DNA from: Candidatus Azobacteroides pseudotrichonymphae genomovar. CFP2 | GTDB taxonomy: Bacteria > Bacteroidota > Bacteroidia > Bacteroidales > Azobacteroidaceae | Direction: 5' to 3' | DNA length: 64,000 nt | Assembly: GCF_000010645.1 (NCBI RefSeq) | Contig: NC_011565.1 | Location: 1 to 64,000 of the forward strand | Made by a program: the position numbers and the translations under genes | Notes under the pieces: generated by a model | The model's input: only the letters and a program-made list of their open reading frames with translations | What the model was told of the DNA's origin: nothing | Databases searched by the model: none | In this document: positions 11,073 to 20,754 of the stretch, in pieces | Layout of the letters: the number at the start of each line of letters is the position of its first letter | Numbering within the stretch: position 1 is the first letter of the stretch

Positions 11073-14000
11073 TTACTCTAAAATAATATTCAAAGCCAAA
11101 CCTCTCATCTCATATAATAATACATTCAATGATTCAGGGATACCTGGATCCGGTATAGGATTCCCCTTTACGATTGCTTCATAAGTCATTGCACGACCTA
11201 TTACATCATCAGATTTAATAGTAAGTATTTCTTGCAAAATAAAAGAAGCACCAAATGCTTCAAGTGCCCATACTTCCATCTCTCCAAAACGCTGTCCACC
11301 AACTTGTGCTTTACCTCCCAATGGCTGCTGTGTGATTAAAGAATAAGGACCTACAGAACGAGCATGCATTTTATCATCTACCATGTGTCCTAATTTTAAC
11401 ATATAAATAACACCAACAGTCGCCGGTTGATCAAAACGTTCTCCTGTTCCCCCATCGTAAAGATAAGTTTTACCATAACGAGGAAGTCCAGCTTTATCTG
11501 TCCATTTATCTAAATCCTTTAACGAAGCGCCATCAAAAATAGGTGTTGCAAATCTTACCCCCAATTTTTCGCCGGACCAACCCAATACAGTTTCAAAAAT
11601 TTGACCCAAATTCATACGGGAAGGCACACCCAATGGATTCAACACAATATCTATAATTGTTCCATCCTCTAAAAATGGCATATCCTCATCCCGTACAATG
11701 CGAGAAACGATACCCTTATTCCCGTGACGACCAGCCATTTTATCACCCACCTGTAATTTGCGCTTCTTAGCAACATATACTTTCGCCATCTGAAGAACTC
11801 CAGAAGGCAATTCATCACCAATTGCACAGTTAAATTCTTTTCTTTTTAATTCGGCACTCAGTTGCTTATATTTTTTTATATAATTAGCAATTAAATTGCT
11901 AATCATAGTATTCTTTCGAGAATCAGCTGTCCATTTAGAAATCTGAACGGAAGTATAATCTATTTTTCTTAAATCCCCTTCAGAAAACTTAGCACCTTTA
12001 GAAATCAATTCTATGCCCATAAAATCTTTTACTCCCTGAGAAATCTCATCTTTAACTAGGGATAAAAGCTTTTTAACTAAAATAGATTCAAGTTCATTTA
12101 CTTTTATCTCATATTCCTTGTTTAATTGAATAAGATTTGATTTGCTATCCTGTCTCGATTTATCTCTTTTAATAGCTCTAGAAAAGAGATTCCTTTCAAT
12201 AACTATTCCATTCAACGACGGAGAGGCCTTCAACGAAACATCTTTTACATCTCCCGCTTTTTCCCCAAAAATAGCTCGAAGAAGCTTCTCTTCCGGCGAA
12301 GGATCAGATTCGCCTTTAGGAGTAACCTTACCAATCAATATATCTCCCGGTTCTATTCTTGCTCCCAAACGAACAATACCATTTTCATCCAAATTTCTCG
12401 TTGCCTCTTCGCTTACATTAGGGATATCACTAGTTAATTCTTCTGCCCCACGTTTGGTTTCACGTACATCCAATATATATTCGTCTATATGAATAGAAGT
12501 AAAAATATCTTCGCGTACTACTCTTTCACTAATTATTATAGCATCTTCGAAATTATATCCCTTCCAAGGCATAAACGCTACTTTTAAATTCTTCCCTAAC
12601 GCTAATTCTCCATTTTCACTGGCATAACCCTCAGTCAAAATTTGACCTCTTTCCACTCTATCTCCTTTTTTAACAATAGGATGTAAATCTATCGAAGTAT
12701 TTTGATTTGTTTTTTTATACTTAGGAATAGCATAAGTTTTCACTGCCGATTCAAAACTGACAAACTCCTCCTCCTCGGTTCGATCATATTTAATATCAAT
12801 CCTTGTTGAATCAACAAACACCACCTCTCCTGCACCTTCTGACATAATCTGTGTACGAGAATCACTTATAATCCGGCCTTCTAATCCAGTTCCTACAATC
12901 GGAACCTCAGAATTTAGCAATGGAACTGCTTGTCTCATCATATTAGAACCCATTAATGCACGATTGGCATCATTATGCTCTAAAAAAGGAATCAATGCAG
13001 CCGCAATAGAAGCGATCTGCGTGGGAGATACATCCATTAATTCGACTTCACTCGGAGTTACCACTGGATAATCTGCATCCTTACGGGCTTTAATACGATC
13101 ATCGACAAATGTTCCATCATCATTTACTAGAGCGTCCCCCTGTGCAATGATTTTCCCTTCCTCTTCTTCTGCTACTAAATAAACAATTCCTCCAGAAGAA
13201 TTATCAACCTTCGAATTACTTACTTTGCGATAAGGAGTTTCAACAAAACCCATATTACTAATTTTTGCATACACACAAAGAGAAGAAATCAAACCAATAT
13301 TTGGACCTTCCGGAGTCTCAATCGGACACAAACGCCCATAATGCGTATAATGCACATCTCGCACTTCAAATCCAGCACGTTCACGCGACAAGCCACCAGG
13401 TCCCAAAGCTGACATACGACGTTTATGTGTAATTTCTGCTAATGGATTAGTTTGATCCATAAATTGAGACAAAGCATTCGTTCCAAAAAATGTGTTTATA
13501 ACAGAAGAAACAGTCTTTGCATTAATCAAATCAATTGGAGTAAACACCTCATTATCTCGCACATTCATACGTTCACGGACAATACGTGCCATACGTGCTA
13601 AAGCAACGCCAAATTGATTAGACAATTGTTCCCCGACAGTACGAACACGCCGATTGCTCAAATGGTCAATATCATCCACGTCAGCCTTTGAATTAGCTAA
13701 CTCAATCAAATATTTAATGATTTCGGTAACATCTTCTTTCGTAAGAACCCTTACATCTATAGGCAATGATAAATTCAACTTTTTATTGATCCGATAACGC
13801 CCTACTTCGCCCAAATCATACCTTTTATTTGAAAAAAACAAATTTTGAACAGTTTCTCTTGCACTAATGTCATCAGTAGGATCCATGTTACGAAGTTGAC
13901 GATATATATATATTACAGCATCTTGTTCTGAATTACTCGGATCCTTCAACAAAGTATTGTATATAATCGCATAATCAGAAAGATTCTTATCTTCACGATG

Positions 14001-14879
14001 TAACAAAATTATTTTAGCTCCACATTCTATAATTTTATCTATGTAAATCTCTTGTAATATCATTTCGCGATCTATAACAACTTCATTTCGCTCAATAGAA
14101 ACCACCTCACCAGTATCTTCATCTACAAAATCTTCTACCCAAACTTTTAATACGCGAGCGGCTAGTTTTCGTCCAATCACCTTTTTCAAATTATCTTCAC
14201 TTACATCGATTTCTTCTGCTATATCGAATATATCTAAAATATCCTTATCGCGCCCAAAGCCAATAGCTCTCAAAAGTGTCGTAATAGGCAATTTCTTTCT
14301 ACGGTCAATATAAGCATACATTACATTATTTATATCTGTCGCAAATTCAATCCACGAACCTTTAGTGGGAATAATACGTGCTGAATATAATTTTGTGCCA
14401 TTTGAATGTAAACTTTGCCCAAAAAACACACCCGCAGAACGATGTAATTGAGAAACTACAACACGCTCCGCTCCATTGATAACAAAAGTCCCTTTCTCCG
14501 TCATATAAGGAATTGTACCCAAATACACATCTTGAATAACAGTATCAAAATCCTCATGATCACTATCAGTACAATACAGCTTTAATCTAGCTTTTAAGGG
14601 GACACTATAAGTCAATCCTTTTTCTATACATTCTTTAAAAGAATAACGCGGAGAATCGATATAATAATCCAAAAAATCAAGTACAAAACTATTACGAATA
14701 TCTGTAATAGGAAAATTTTCTTTACATATCTTATACAATCCCTCATTTTTTCTTTTTTCTAAAGGAGTATCCAATTGCAAGAAGTCCTGGAAAGATTTTA
14801 ATTGTACTTCTAAAAAATCCGGATATTCAACAGGTCTTTTTATTGACCCAAAGCTAATTCTTTGATCGTTTTTTTTCAT
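11073..14879 (-). CDS. rpoB: DNA-directed RNA polymerase subunit beta
   Basis: RpoB forms the beta half of the RNA polymerase active-site cleft. The rifampicin-binding segment ([18 protein letters not shown], about residues 469-495) keeps the Asp, His and Ser residues of drug-sensitive enzymes. [13 protein letters not shown] and the C-terminal [21 protein letters not shown] motif are intact. The length of 1268 residues is typical for Bacteroidetes. It sits between rplL and rpoC in the conserved order, with a spacer of about 180 bases after rplL. Confidence 0.99.
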   Translation of the reverse strand: MKKNDQRISFGSIKRPVEYPDFLEVQLKSFQDFLQLDTPLEKRKNEGLYKICKENFPITDIRNSFVLDFLDYYIDSPRYSFKECIEKGLTYSVPLKARLKLYCTDSDHEDFDTVIQDVYLGTIPYMTEKGTFVINGAERVVVSQLHRSAGVFFGQSLHSNGTKLYSARIIPTKGSWIEFATDINNVMYAYIDRRKKLPITTLLRAIGFGRDKDILDIFDIAEEIDVSEDNLKKVIGRKLAARVLKVWVEDFVDEDTGEVVSIERNEVVIDREMILQEIYIDKIIECGAKIILLHREDKNLSDYAIIYNTLLKDPSNSEQDAVIYIYRQLRNMDPTDDISARETVQNLFFSNKRYDLGEVGRYRINKKLNLSLPIDVRVLTKEDVTEIIKYLIELANSKADVDDIDHLSNRRVRTVGEQLSNQFGVALARMARIVRERMNVRDNEVFTPIDLINAKTVSSVINTFFGTNALSQFMDQTNPLAEITHKRRMSALGPGGLSRERAGFEVRDVHYTHYGRLCPIETPEGPNIGLISSLCVYAKISNMGFVETPYRKVSNSKVDNSSGGIVYLVAEEEEGKIIAQGDALVNDDGTFVDDRIKARKDADYPVVTPSEVELMDVSPTQIASIAAALIPFLEHNDANRALMGSNMMRQAVPLLNSEVPIVGTGLEGRIISDSRTQIMSEGAGEVVFVDSTRIDIKYDRTEEEEFVSFESAVKTYAIPKYKKTNQNTSIDLHPIVKKGDRVERGQILTEGYASENGELALGKNLKVAFMPWKGYNFEDAIIISERVVREDIFTSIHIDEYILDVRETKRGAEELTSDIPNVSEEATRNLDENGIVRLGARIEPGDILIGKVTPKGESDPSPEEKLLRAIFGEKAGDVKDVSLKASPSLNGIVIERNLFSRAIKRDKSRQDSKSNLIQLNKEYEIKVNELESILVKKLLSLVKDEISQGVKDFMGIELISKGAKFSEGDLRKIDYTSVQISKWTADSRKNTMISNLIANYIKKYKQLSAELKRKEFNCAIGDELPSGVLQMAKVYVAKKRKLQVGDKMAGRHGNKGIVSRIVRDEDMPFLEDGTIIDIVLNPLGVPSRMNLGQIFETVLGWSGEKLGVRFATPIFDGASLKDLDKWTDKAGLPRYGKTYLYDGGTGERFDQPATVGVIYMLKLGHMVDDKMHARSVGPYSLITQQPLGGKAQVGGQRFGEMEVWALEAFGASFILQEILTIKSDDVIGRAMTYEAIVKGNPIPDPGIPESLNVLLYEMRGLALNIILE

Positions 14880-15060
14880 CTACAGAAAACAACAGTAAAA
14901 CAATCATCCAAAAATTGGACAACTAACATAATAAAAAACTACTCTCCCAAATTTACTATCTCATAACTCTCAGCCACATCTCTCTTGCAAACAAAAAGCA
15001 CATATTGGACACAACAACCAATATTGTTTGGACAATTCAAAAATTTTTCAACTATTTAGT

Positions 15061-15435
15061 TTACCTAATATCGATTTCCGCTCCTGCTTCCTCCAAAGAT
15101 TTTTTCAATGTTTCAGCTTCATTTCTTGTAATACCTTCCTTCAACGGAGCAGGTGCATTATCTACAATACCCTTTGCTTCTTTCAAGCCAAGTCCTGTTA
15201 GTTCTTTCACTAATTTAACAATTGCTAACTTATTAGTACCCACTCCCTTAAGAATTAAATCGAAAGATGTTTTTTCTTCTCTTACCTCAACAACACTAGT
15301 GCTAACACCTGTAGCAACTGAGCTAGACGTAGCTAGCTCAATCCCATACTCGGTTTTAAGAATTTCAGTAAGTTCACTTACTTCCTTTATAGTCAAATTT
15401 ACTAATTGCTCAGCAAAAGCTTTTAAATCTGCCAT
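15061..15435 (-). CDS. rplL: 50S ribosomal protein L7/L12
   Basis: L7/L12 forms the mobile stalk that recruits translation GTPases. The 124-residue chain has an N-terminal dimerisation helix pair, a hinge rich in Ser/Thr/Val near residues 35-50 where Ala/Gly-rich sequence is usual, and a C-terminal domain with KLAIVKLVKELTGLGLKEAK. It follows rplJ by 41 bases, matching the L10-L7/L12 operon. Confidence 0.98.
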   Translation of the reverse strand: MADLKAFAEQLVNLTIKEVSELTEILKTEYGIELATSSSVATGVSTSVVEVREEKTSFDLILKGVGTNKLAIVKLVKELTGLGLKEAKGIVDNAPAPLKEGITRNEAETLKKSLEEAGAEIDIR

Positions 15436-15476
15436 ATTGTATAATCTTTAATTTATTTTTTAATTGTCTATAAATT

Positions 15477-16022
15477 TTATAACCCAAAATCTTCTCTAGC
15501 CATTTCCTTTTTTTTCAAAAAAGTTTTTAAAATCCTATGAATAGTCTGTCTCCCAAAATCAAGAGTTAAAACAATTTTTTTAGCAGATGATTGCAATAAA
15601 GTGATAACATCACCAACGAGTTCATCTTTGCTTTTAACAGAAACAAGCAAATCTAAATTTTCAGACCCCAAATAGAACTCTTCCTGAACATAAGCTGCTT
15701 TCAATTTAAGAACACCCATTCCTTCAGAAAATGTTTTTATCAATCTTGCAGGCCTATTGGCACTATTAGAAAACATAATTGCCGTATTCCCTTTCAATGC
15801 AGCATCTAATATAGAGAAATCTTCTTCCATTCGTTCCCATGCTCTTTTCAAGAGAGTGTTCTTTACAACCACTAACTTAATCCCTTGCTTATTACACTCT
15901 CTTCTTAAACTACTTGTAATTGATGCATTCAACATAGCAACATCCACTAAGTAGAAATTTAAGTACTCTCCTATAATGGTAGCGATTTGTTTAATAACAA
16001 CAATTTTATCTTTCTTTCTCAT
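15477..16022 (-). CDS. rplJ: 50S ribosomal protein L10
   Basis: L10 anchors the L7/L12 stalk to the 50S subunit. I placed the start at the ATG at 16022, giving MRKKDKIVVIKQ, which matches the usual Bacteroidetes N-terminus; a GTG three codons upstream (16031) is less likely. The 181-residue protein ends shortly after a basic helix that should bind L7/L12. It lies 11 bases after rplA. Confidence 0.97.
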   Translation of the reverse strand: MRKKDKIVVIKQIATIIGEYLNFYLVDVAMLNASITSSLRRECNKQGIKLVVVKNTLLKRAWERMEEDFSILDAALKGNTAIMFSNSANRPARLIKTFSEGMGVLKLKAAYVQEEFYLGSENLDLLVSVKSKDELVGDVITLLQSSAKKIVLTLDFGRQTIHRILKTFLKKKEMAREDFGL

Positions 16023-16033
16023 AAATGACACTT

Positions 16034-16732
16034 TTAATCTCCATCCACTGATTTAGAATCAACTCTAAGGCTTGGACTCATTGTACTCGAAAGATAAACA
16101 CTTTTAATATATATCCCTCTTACAACAGCTGGTCTTACTTTAAGTAAAGTAGCCATAAACTCTTTAGCATTATCACAAATTTGTTCAGGAGTAAATGATA
16201 TTCTACCAATAGAAGTATGAACAATACCCCCTTTATCTACTCTAAAATCAATTTTCCCCTGTTTCACTTCTTTTACAGCAGTACTCACATCATTAGCAAC
16301 TGTACCACTTTTAGGATTAGGCATTAAGCCACGCGGACCCAGTATTTTACCCAAAATACCAACTCTACCCATAACAGAGGGATGAGCAATAATTACATCA
16401 ACATCTGTCCATCCATTCTTAATCTTTTCTATATATTCGTTAAGTCCAACATAGTCGGCACCCGCATTCCTTGCAAAACCCTCTTGATCAGGAGTCACCA
16501 GTGCAAGAACCCTAACTCGCTTACCCAGACCGTGTGGCAATGAAACTACTCCTCTTATCATCTGATTGGCCTTACGAGGATCAATACCTAAACGAACATC
16601 CATATCTACAGAAGCATCAAACATCGTGGTTGTAATTTCCTTAATTACAACAGATGCTTCCTTAAAAGTATACATCCTCCCCACTTCAATCTTACTTAAA
16701 ACTAATTTTTGATTTTTTGTAAGTTTACCCAT
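16034..16732 (-). CDS. rplA: 50S ribosomal protein L1
   Basis: L1 binds 23S rRNA at the L1 stalk and usually represses its own operon. The 232-residue chain has the characteristic [16 protein letters not shown] segment and an [18 protein letters not shown] N-terminal domain. It is packed between rplK (10-base gap) and rplJ (11-base gap), so translational coupling is likely. Confidence 0.98.
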   Translation of the reverse strand: MGKLTKNQKLVLSKIEVGRMYTFKEASVVIKEITTTMFDASVDMDVRLGIDPRKANQMIRGVVSLPHGLGKRVRVLALVTPDQEGFARNAGADYVGLNEYIEKIKNGWTDVDVIIAHPSVMGRVGILGKILGPRGLMPNPKSGTVANDVSTAVKEVKQGKIDFRVDKGGIVHTSIGRISFTPEQICDNAKEFMATLLKVRPAVVRGIYIKSVYLSSTMSPSLRVDSKSVDGD

Positions 16733-16742
16733 AAAATCTCCC

Positions 16743-17195
16743 TTAAGAGTTTAATTGTTTTTCAGAGAAATCTCTTTTAACGTGTATCCCCATGCTTTTT
16801 GCCGTACCTATAACCATCTGTATAGCTTTTTCGACAGAAAAGCAATTCAAATCAGCCATTTTATATTCTGCGATAGCTTTGACTTGTTCCCATGTAATTT
16901 CAGCTATTTTTTTACGGTTTGGTTCTGCAGAACCACTTTTCAATTTAACTATTTCTAACAACTGAACAGCTACTGGTGGATTTTTTATGACAAAATCAAA
17001 AGATTTATCAACATAATAGGTAACTACGACAGGTAACAGTTTCCCTATTCTATCTTGAGTTTTAGCATTAAATTGCTTACAAAACTCCATAATATTAACA
17101 CCTTTAGAACCCAACGCAGGTCCCACGGGGGGAGAAGGATTTGCTGCCCCCCCCCTAATCTGCAGTCTTAATTTTCCAGCAACTTCTTTTGCCAT
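16743..17195 (-). CDS. rplK: 50S ribosomal protein L11 (with internal G9 tract)
   Basis: L11 is part of the GTPase-associated centre of the ribosome. The conserved N-terminal motif [19 protein letters not shown] is present, followed by the rRNA-binding C-terminal domain. The ATG at 17195 gives 150 residues; the codon before it is GTG and is not needed. The Arg-Gly-Gly of the motif is encoded through nine consecutive G (17147-17155 as C on the plus strand), followed soon by six C in the coding strand. Such runs are surprising in an AT-rich genome, yet the frame is intact. Confidence 0.97.
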   Translation of the reverse strand: MAKEVAGKLRLQIRGGAANPSPPVGPALGSKGVNIMEFCKQFNAKTQDRIGKLLPVVVTYYVDKSFDFVIKNPPVAVQLLEIVKLKSGSAEPNRKKIAEITWEQVKAIAEYKMADLNCFSVEKAIQMVIGTAKSMGIHVKRDFSEKQLNS

Positions 17196-17228
17196 CACTT
17201 AAATATTTTCCAAAATCAACGTATGACC

Positions 17229-17265
17229 TAGATTGAGTAAAGAACTTAATTCCTCACTCAATCTA
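17229..17265 (-). other. Hairpin in the nusG-rplK spacer
   Basis: TAGATTGAGT (17229-17238) pairs perfectly with ACTCAATCTA (17256-17265) around a 17-base loop, just ahead of rplK in the direction of transcription. No T run follows, so it is more likely an mRNA-processing or L1/L11 regulatory structure than a terminator. Function is inference. Confidence 0.4.
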
Positions 17266-17314
17266 CAAACAACCTTAAACAAAACCAAAAAGATTTCTAG
17301 ATTACTATCTAATC

Positions 17315-17335
17315 TATACTTTTTGAAAAAGTATA
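17315..17335. repeat. Perfect inverted repeat in the nusG-rplK spacer
   Basis: TATACTTTTT and AAAAAGTATA flank a single central G, giving a 21-base perfect inverted repeat. It can fold as an 8-bp stem. It lies between nusG and rplK and has no T tail in the gene direction. Confidence 0.4.
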
Positions 17336-17440
17336 AACCCTACACAACAAACCTCCATCTATAACCCACACAACTCACCCTCTACATGAAAATTTCCTCC
17401 AAATTCGAAAGTTTATCCTCAAAAATATAAATCTCATAAA

Positions 17441-17974
17441 CTATTCCTTCTCCACCTGTAAATATCCTAATTCTAAGGGACTTTTTCGTCCAAAGATCTT
17501 AACCATCACTTTAAGCCTCTTCTTATCAGGATGAACCTCCTCTATTTCACCATAAAACCCCGTAAAAGGGCCAAAAGTGATTTTGACAGTTTCTCCCACG
17601 TTATAATTCACATCAAATTCTTCAGTTCGGTTTTGCATTTCATCTACTTGCCCCAAAATCCGACTTACTTCAACAGGACGCAAAGGCACAGGCCTATTCC
17701 CTCCCAAAAAACCAGATACAAAATTAATACTTTTTATAAAGTGAACTACTTCACTCTTCAGCACAGCTTCAATAACAACATACCCTGGAAGGAAAGCACG
17801 CTCTTTCCTATAGTTTTTCCCTCTAATATTCCGGACTACCCTTTCTGTCGGAACAATGACTTGCAGAATGCAATCCCGCAAATTACTGTTTTTTCTGATC
17901 TCTGATTCAAGACATTCTTTTACCTTGCTTTCCTTACCATTTACAGCCCGTAAAACATAGAATCTCCTTTCCAT
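17441..17974 (-). CDS. nusG: Transcription termination/antitermination protein NusG
   Basis: NusG binds RNA polymerase and couples it to ribosomes or Rho. The 177-residue protein has an N-terminal NGN domain (RRFYVLRAVNGKESKVKECL, with KERAFLPGYV) and a C-terminal KOW domain with GPFTGFYGEIEEVHPDKKRL. Position between secE and rplK is the standard one. The 240-base gap before rplK contains two hairpins. Confidence 0.97.
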   Translation of the reverse strand: MERRFYVLRAVNGKESKVKECLESEIRKNSNLRDCILQVIVPTERVVRNIRGKNYRKERAFLPGYVVIEAVLKSEVVHFIKSINFVSGFLGGNRPVPLRPVEVSRILGQVDEMQNRTEEFDVNYNVGETVKITFGPFTGFYGEIEEVHPDKKRLKVMVKIFGRKSPLELGYLQVEKE

Positions 17975-18098
17975 CCCCGATATTATCTATACCTATTTCT
18001 TACTTTATTTATACAAAACCCTTGATCCTTGGTATATGTACGTACAACATCCTAAAAATTAAAAAAACAATACCAATTCTATATAAAAGATAAAAGCT

Positions 18099-18311
18099 TT
18101 ATTTAATATTTTTATAAAAGAACATCATAACATTTTCAAAACTAAAATCAATTAGAAACACCACTAATGCCATAACAAGAGAAGCCATCATAACAACAAT
18201 TGTACTATTAGACAACTCCTGCTTCGTAGGCCAAGAAACCTTATACATAAGGTCATCATAAATCTCTTTTACATTCCTAAATATAATTATCAACCATTTT
18301 TCTCCATACAT
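18099..18311 (-). CDS. secE: Preprotein translocase subunit SecE
   Basis: SecE stabilises the SecYEG export channel. The short chain of about 70 residues has an amphipathic N-terminal helix, the signature KVSWPTKQEL, and a single membrane segment (VVMMASLVMALVVFLIDFSF). This is the one-helix form usual in Bacteroidetes. The ATG at 18311 is my choice; one at 18320 would add three residues. It is followed by nusG and preceded by tRNA-Trp, the conserved arrangement. Confidence 0.95.
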   Translation of the reverse strand: MYGEKWLIIIFRNVKEIYDDLMYKVSWPTKQELSNSTIVVMMASLVMALVVFLIDFSFENVMMFFYKNIK

Positions 18312-18364
18312 TATTACCATCGGCTTTATTATTCATACATAATACATACAAGATTAGTTGATTG

Positions 18365-18437
18365 CACGGGGCGAGAGACTCGAACTCCCGACGCTCGGTT
18401 TTGGAGACCGATACTCTACCAACTGAGCTAGCCCCGT
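18365..18437 (-). tRNA. tRNA-Trp (CCA)
   Basis: The cloverleaf is complete, with acceptor ACGGGGC pairing with GCCCCGT and discriminator G. The anticodon loop is CTCCAAA (anticodon CCA) on a five-pair stem TCGGT/ACCGA, and the T loop is TTCGAGT. No 3' CCA is encoded. It lies between tuf and secE. Confidence 0.97.
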
Positions 18438-18520
18438 ATAACTACAATAGAATTATAACAGCACCATCCCACTCTTTACTATGATGTAATAATAGTTTTT
18501 TGAGTTATCAAACTTATTTT

Positions 18521-19708
18521 CTACTCTATAATTTCAGTAATTTGCCCTGCACCTACAGTACGCCCTCCTTCGCGGATAGCAAACCGAAGTCCCTCATTAC
18601 ACGCAACAGGATAAATTAATTCAATAGTTATCGTGACATTATCTCCCGGCATTACCATTTCAGTGCCTTCTGGAAGAGTAATTTCACCTGTCACATCTAA
18701 TGTGCGAACATAGAATTGAGGACGATACTTATTATGAAATGGAGTATGACGCCCACCTTCCTCTTTCTTCAAAATATATACTTCCGCCTTTACTTTAGTA
18801 TGAGGCTTTACCTTATTCGGATGAGTAATAACCATACCCCGCTTCACTTCATCCTTATCTACACCGCGAAGTAATAACCCCACATTGTCTCCTGCTTGAC
18901 CTTCATCTAAAATCTTACGAAACATTTCTACCCCTGTAACCACCGATTTTTTGCCATTAGCATCTAAACCGATAATTTGAACTTCATCTCCTGTCCTAAC
19001 AAGACCTGTTTCAATACGCCCCGTAGCAACTGTGCCACGACCTGTAATAGAAAACACATCCTCAACAGGCATAAGAAATGACTTATCGATATCGCGCTGA
19101 GGCAATGGTATCCAATTATCTATGGCATCCATCAGTTCCATGATTTTAGCCTCCCACTTTGGATCTCCGTTTGCTCCACCCAAAGCAGACCCTCGTATAA
19201 TAGGAGTATTGGTACCATCAAACTGATAAAAATCAAGTAACTCCCGCATTTCCATTTCAACCAATTCCAACATTTCAGGATCGTCTACAATATCCACCTT
19301 ATTCATAAAAACAACTAACTTCGGAACATTTACTTGACGGGCCAAAAGAATATGTTCGCGAGTTTGAGGCATAGGACCATCAGTTGCAGCAACCACAATA
19401 ATAGCACCATCCATTTGAGCCGCACCTGTTACCATGTTTTTAACATAGTCAGCGTGACCCGGACAATCCACATGAGCATAATGTCGAGTTTCTGTCTCAT
19501 ACTCTACATGAGCAGTATTAATAGTGATACCCCTTTCTTTTTCCTCAGGAGCATTATCAATCTGATCAAATGATTTCACTTCCGAAAGACCCTTTTTTGC
19601 TAAAACTGCAGTAATGGCAGCAGTTAAGGTTGTCTTACCATGATCTACATGACCAATTGTCCCAATATTAACATGTGGTTTTGACCGATTAAATTTTTCT
19701 TTTGCCAT
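18521..19708 (-). CDS. tuf: Translation elongation factor Tu
   Basis: EF-Tu delivers aminoacyl-tRNA to the ribosome. The 395-residue protein has G1 GHVDHGKT at residues 19-26, DCPGH at 81-85 and NKVD at 136-139, followed by the two beta-barrel domains ending in [12 protein letters not shown]. It lies between tRNA-Thr upstream and tRNA-Trp downstream, the usual Bacteroidetes arrangement, and is probably co-transcribed with both. Confidence 0.99.
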   Translation of the reverse strand: MAKEKFNRSKPHVNIGTIGHVDHGKTTLTAAITAVLAKKGLSEVKSFDQIDNAPEEKERGITINTAHVEYETETRHYAHVDCPGHADYVKNMVTGAAQMDGAIIVVAATDGPMPQTREHILLARQVNVPKLVVFMNKVDIVDDPEMLELVEMEMRELLDFYQFDGTNTPIIRGSALGGANGDPKWEAKIMELMDAIDNWIPLPQRDIDKSFLMPVEDVFSITGRGTVATGRIETGLVRTGDEVQIIGLDANGKKSVVTGVEMFRKILDEGQAGDNVGLLLRGVDKDEVKRGMVITHPNKVKPHTKVKAEVYILKKEEGGRHTPFHNKYRPQFYVRTLDVTGEITLPEGTEMVMPGDNVTITIELIYPVACNEGLRFAIREGGRTVGAGQITEIIE

Positions 19709-19784
19709 AATTTATTTACGTGTATATAATATTCTAAAATAGTTCTAAAACTATAGAATTCGATCTTAGATCTTAATTATTTCG

Positions 19785-19856
19785 AGCCAGTGCCGAGATT
19801 TGAACCCGGGACCTCTTCCTTACCAAGGAAGCGCTCTACCGCTGAGCTACACAGGC
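19785..19856 (-). tRNA. tRNA-Thr (GGT) with a U-U acceptor mismatch
   Basis: The anticodon loop TTGGTAA on stem CTTCC/GGAAG gives anticodon GGT, for Thr. The T loop is TTCAAAT, and the D stem GCTC/GAGC is intact. The acceptor strands are GCCTGTG and CACTGGC. Every position pairs except position 4 with 69, which is T opposite T. Its place directly upstream of tuf is conserved. Confidence 0.95.
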
Positions 19857-19882
19857 GAAGTTAAGAAGAAAAAATAAATATG

Positions 19883-19890
19883 CAAATATA
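19883..19890 (-). promoter_or_regulatory. Possible -7 promoter box for tRNA-Thr-tuf
   Basis: On the minus strand this reads TATATTTG, an exact match to the Bacteroidetes -7 consensus TAnnTTTG, about 27 bases upstream of tRNA-Thr. No clear TTTG -33 box is seen at the normal spacing, so the call is tentative. Confidence 0.35.
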
Positions 19891-19920
19891 TCATTCAACT
19901 TTTTCTTCACATGAAGAACT

Positions 19921-19948
19921 TTTGTAACAAAAAATTTGTAACAAAAAA
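19921..19948. repeat. 14-bp perfect tandem duplication
   Basis: TTTGTAACAAAAAA occurs twice head to tail (19921-19934 and 19935-19948), upstream of the tRNA-Thr-tuf unit. It is one of several short perfect tandem duplications in spacers of this window. Confidence 0.85.
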
Positions 19949-20173
19949 AAGGAAGAGGAGAAGCACAAAACACAATTTTCACAATAACAAATTATGAACT
20001 TATCATTACCAATAATAACCTATAACAATCAATCCTCTCAAAAACTTAATCTCAAGACTACAACCATATAAATAATTATATGATCAAACTATAATTTTTA
20101 TGAAAATCTTAAAATGTTCCCTAAAAACTACGAATATTTCCCTAATCTTTTATCAATGCAAACGCGAAACACT

Positions 20174-20209
20174 AACCGTAGTAATTATCATAACCGTAGT
20201 AATTATCAT
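20174..20209. repeat. 18-bp perfect tandem duplication
   Basis: AACCGTAGTAATTATCAT is duplicated head to tail (20174-20191 and 20192-20209). The second copy leads straight into the inverted repeat at 20201-20224. Confidence 0.9.
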
Positions 20210-20224
20210 TTGAAAATGATAATT
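20201..20224. repeat. Hairpin 1 of the pyrC-tRNA-Thr spacer
   Basis: AATTATCATTT and AAATGATAATT are perfect complements separated by two bases. It is the first of a series of hairpins between 20.2 and 20.7 kb. Confidence 0.8.
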
Positions 20225-20309
20225 ATGCCTTTCGTTTGCGAAGAAGAAAAACTCTCTGGCTCCTATATGGATCCTCCCTAAAATATCTCCTCCTATGACA
20301 AATTTATTC

Positions 20310-20344
20310 AATTAGCATTTGAATTGGCAATTCAAATGCTAATT
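20310..20344. repeat. Hairpin 2: perfect 16-bp stem
   Basis: AATTAGCATTTGAATT (20310-20325) and AATTCAAATGCTAATT (20329-20344) are perfect complements with a GGC loop. It is the longest perfect hairpin I found in the window. No gene overlaps it. Confidence 0.9.
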
Positions 20345-20434
20345 ATCCTACAAAGCAAATCTTGCGACTTCTTGAGCATACTATGAAATAAAACACATAT
20401 GCTGATAGAAAAAACCAAAAGCAAGAATTTGCCT

Positions 20435-20468
20435 TTTATATCGCGTTCTTAGTAAGAACTAATATAAA
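20435..20468. repeat. Hairpin 3: two-part stem
   Basis: The outer stem TTTATAT/ATATAAA (20435-20441 and 20462-20468) encloses the inner stem GTTCTT/AAGAAC (20445-20450 and 20454-20459), with a three-base loop AGT and a small asymmetric internal loop. Confidence 0.75.
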
Positions 20469-20553
20469 AAAGTAGTTTTTCTAATAGCACAATCTTGTTA
20501 CGCTCAAATTACCTGTAAGAGATGATCAAAGTCCATACGCATGGTACATGGAT

Positions 20554-20573
20554 TTCACCAAAGTATTGGTGAA
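20554..20573. repeat. Hairpin 4: 8-bp stem, 4-base loop
   Basis: TTCACCAA and TTGGTGAA are perfect complements around the loop AGTA. Confidence 0.75.
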
Positions 20574-20656
20574 TTGTTTTCTTCCCATGATATACACACC
20601 CCACCCCCAATGGGCAATGTTACACATTCACTTTGTCGCAAATCGAAGAAAGTAAA

Positions 20657-20676
20657 GCACATATCCTAATATGTGC
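20657..20676. repeat. Hairpin 5: 8-bp stem, 4-base loop
   Basis: GCACATAT and ATATGTGC are perfect complements around the loop CCTA. A 12-base palindrome GTACAATTGTAC follows at 20701-20712, shortly after the end of pyrC in its own direction. Confidence 0.75.
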
Positions 20677-20754
20677 CAACAGAATATCCATAACTGCGTC
20701 GTACAATTGTACAAGAATTGTTCCCATAATGCAAATTTAAACAACAGTAATCTC

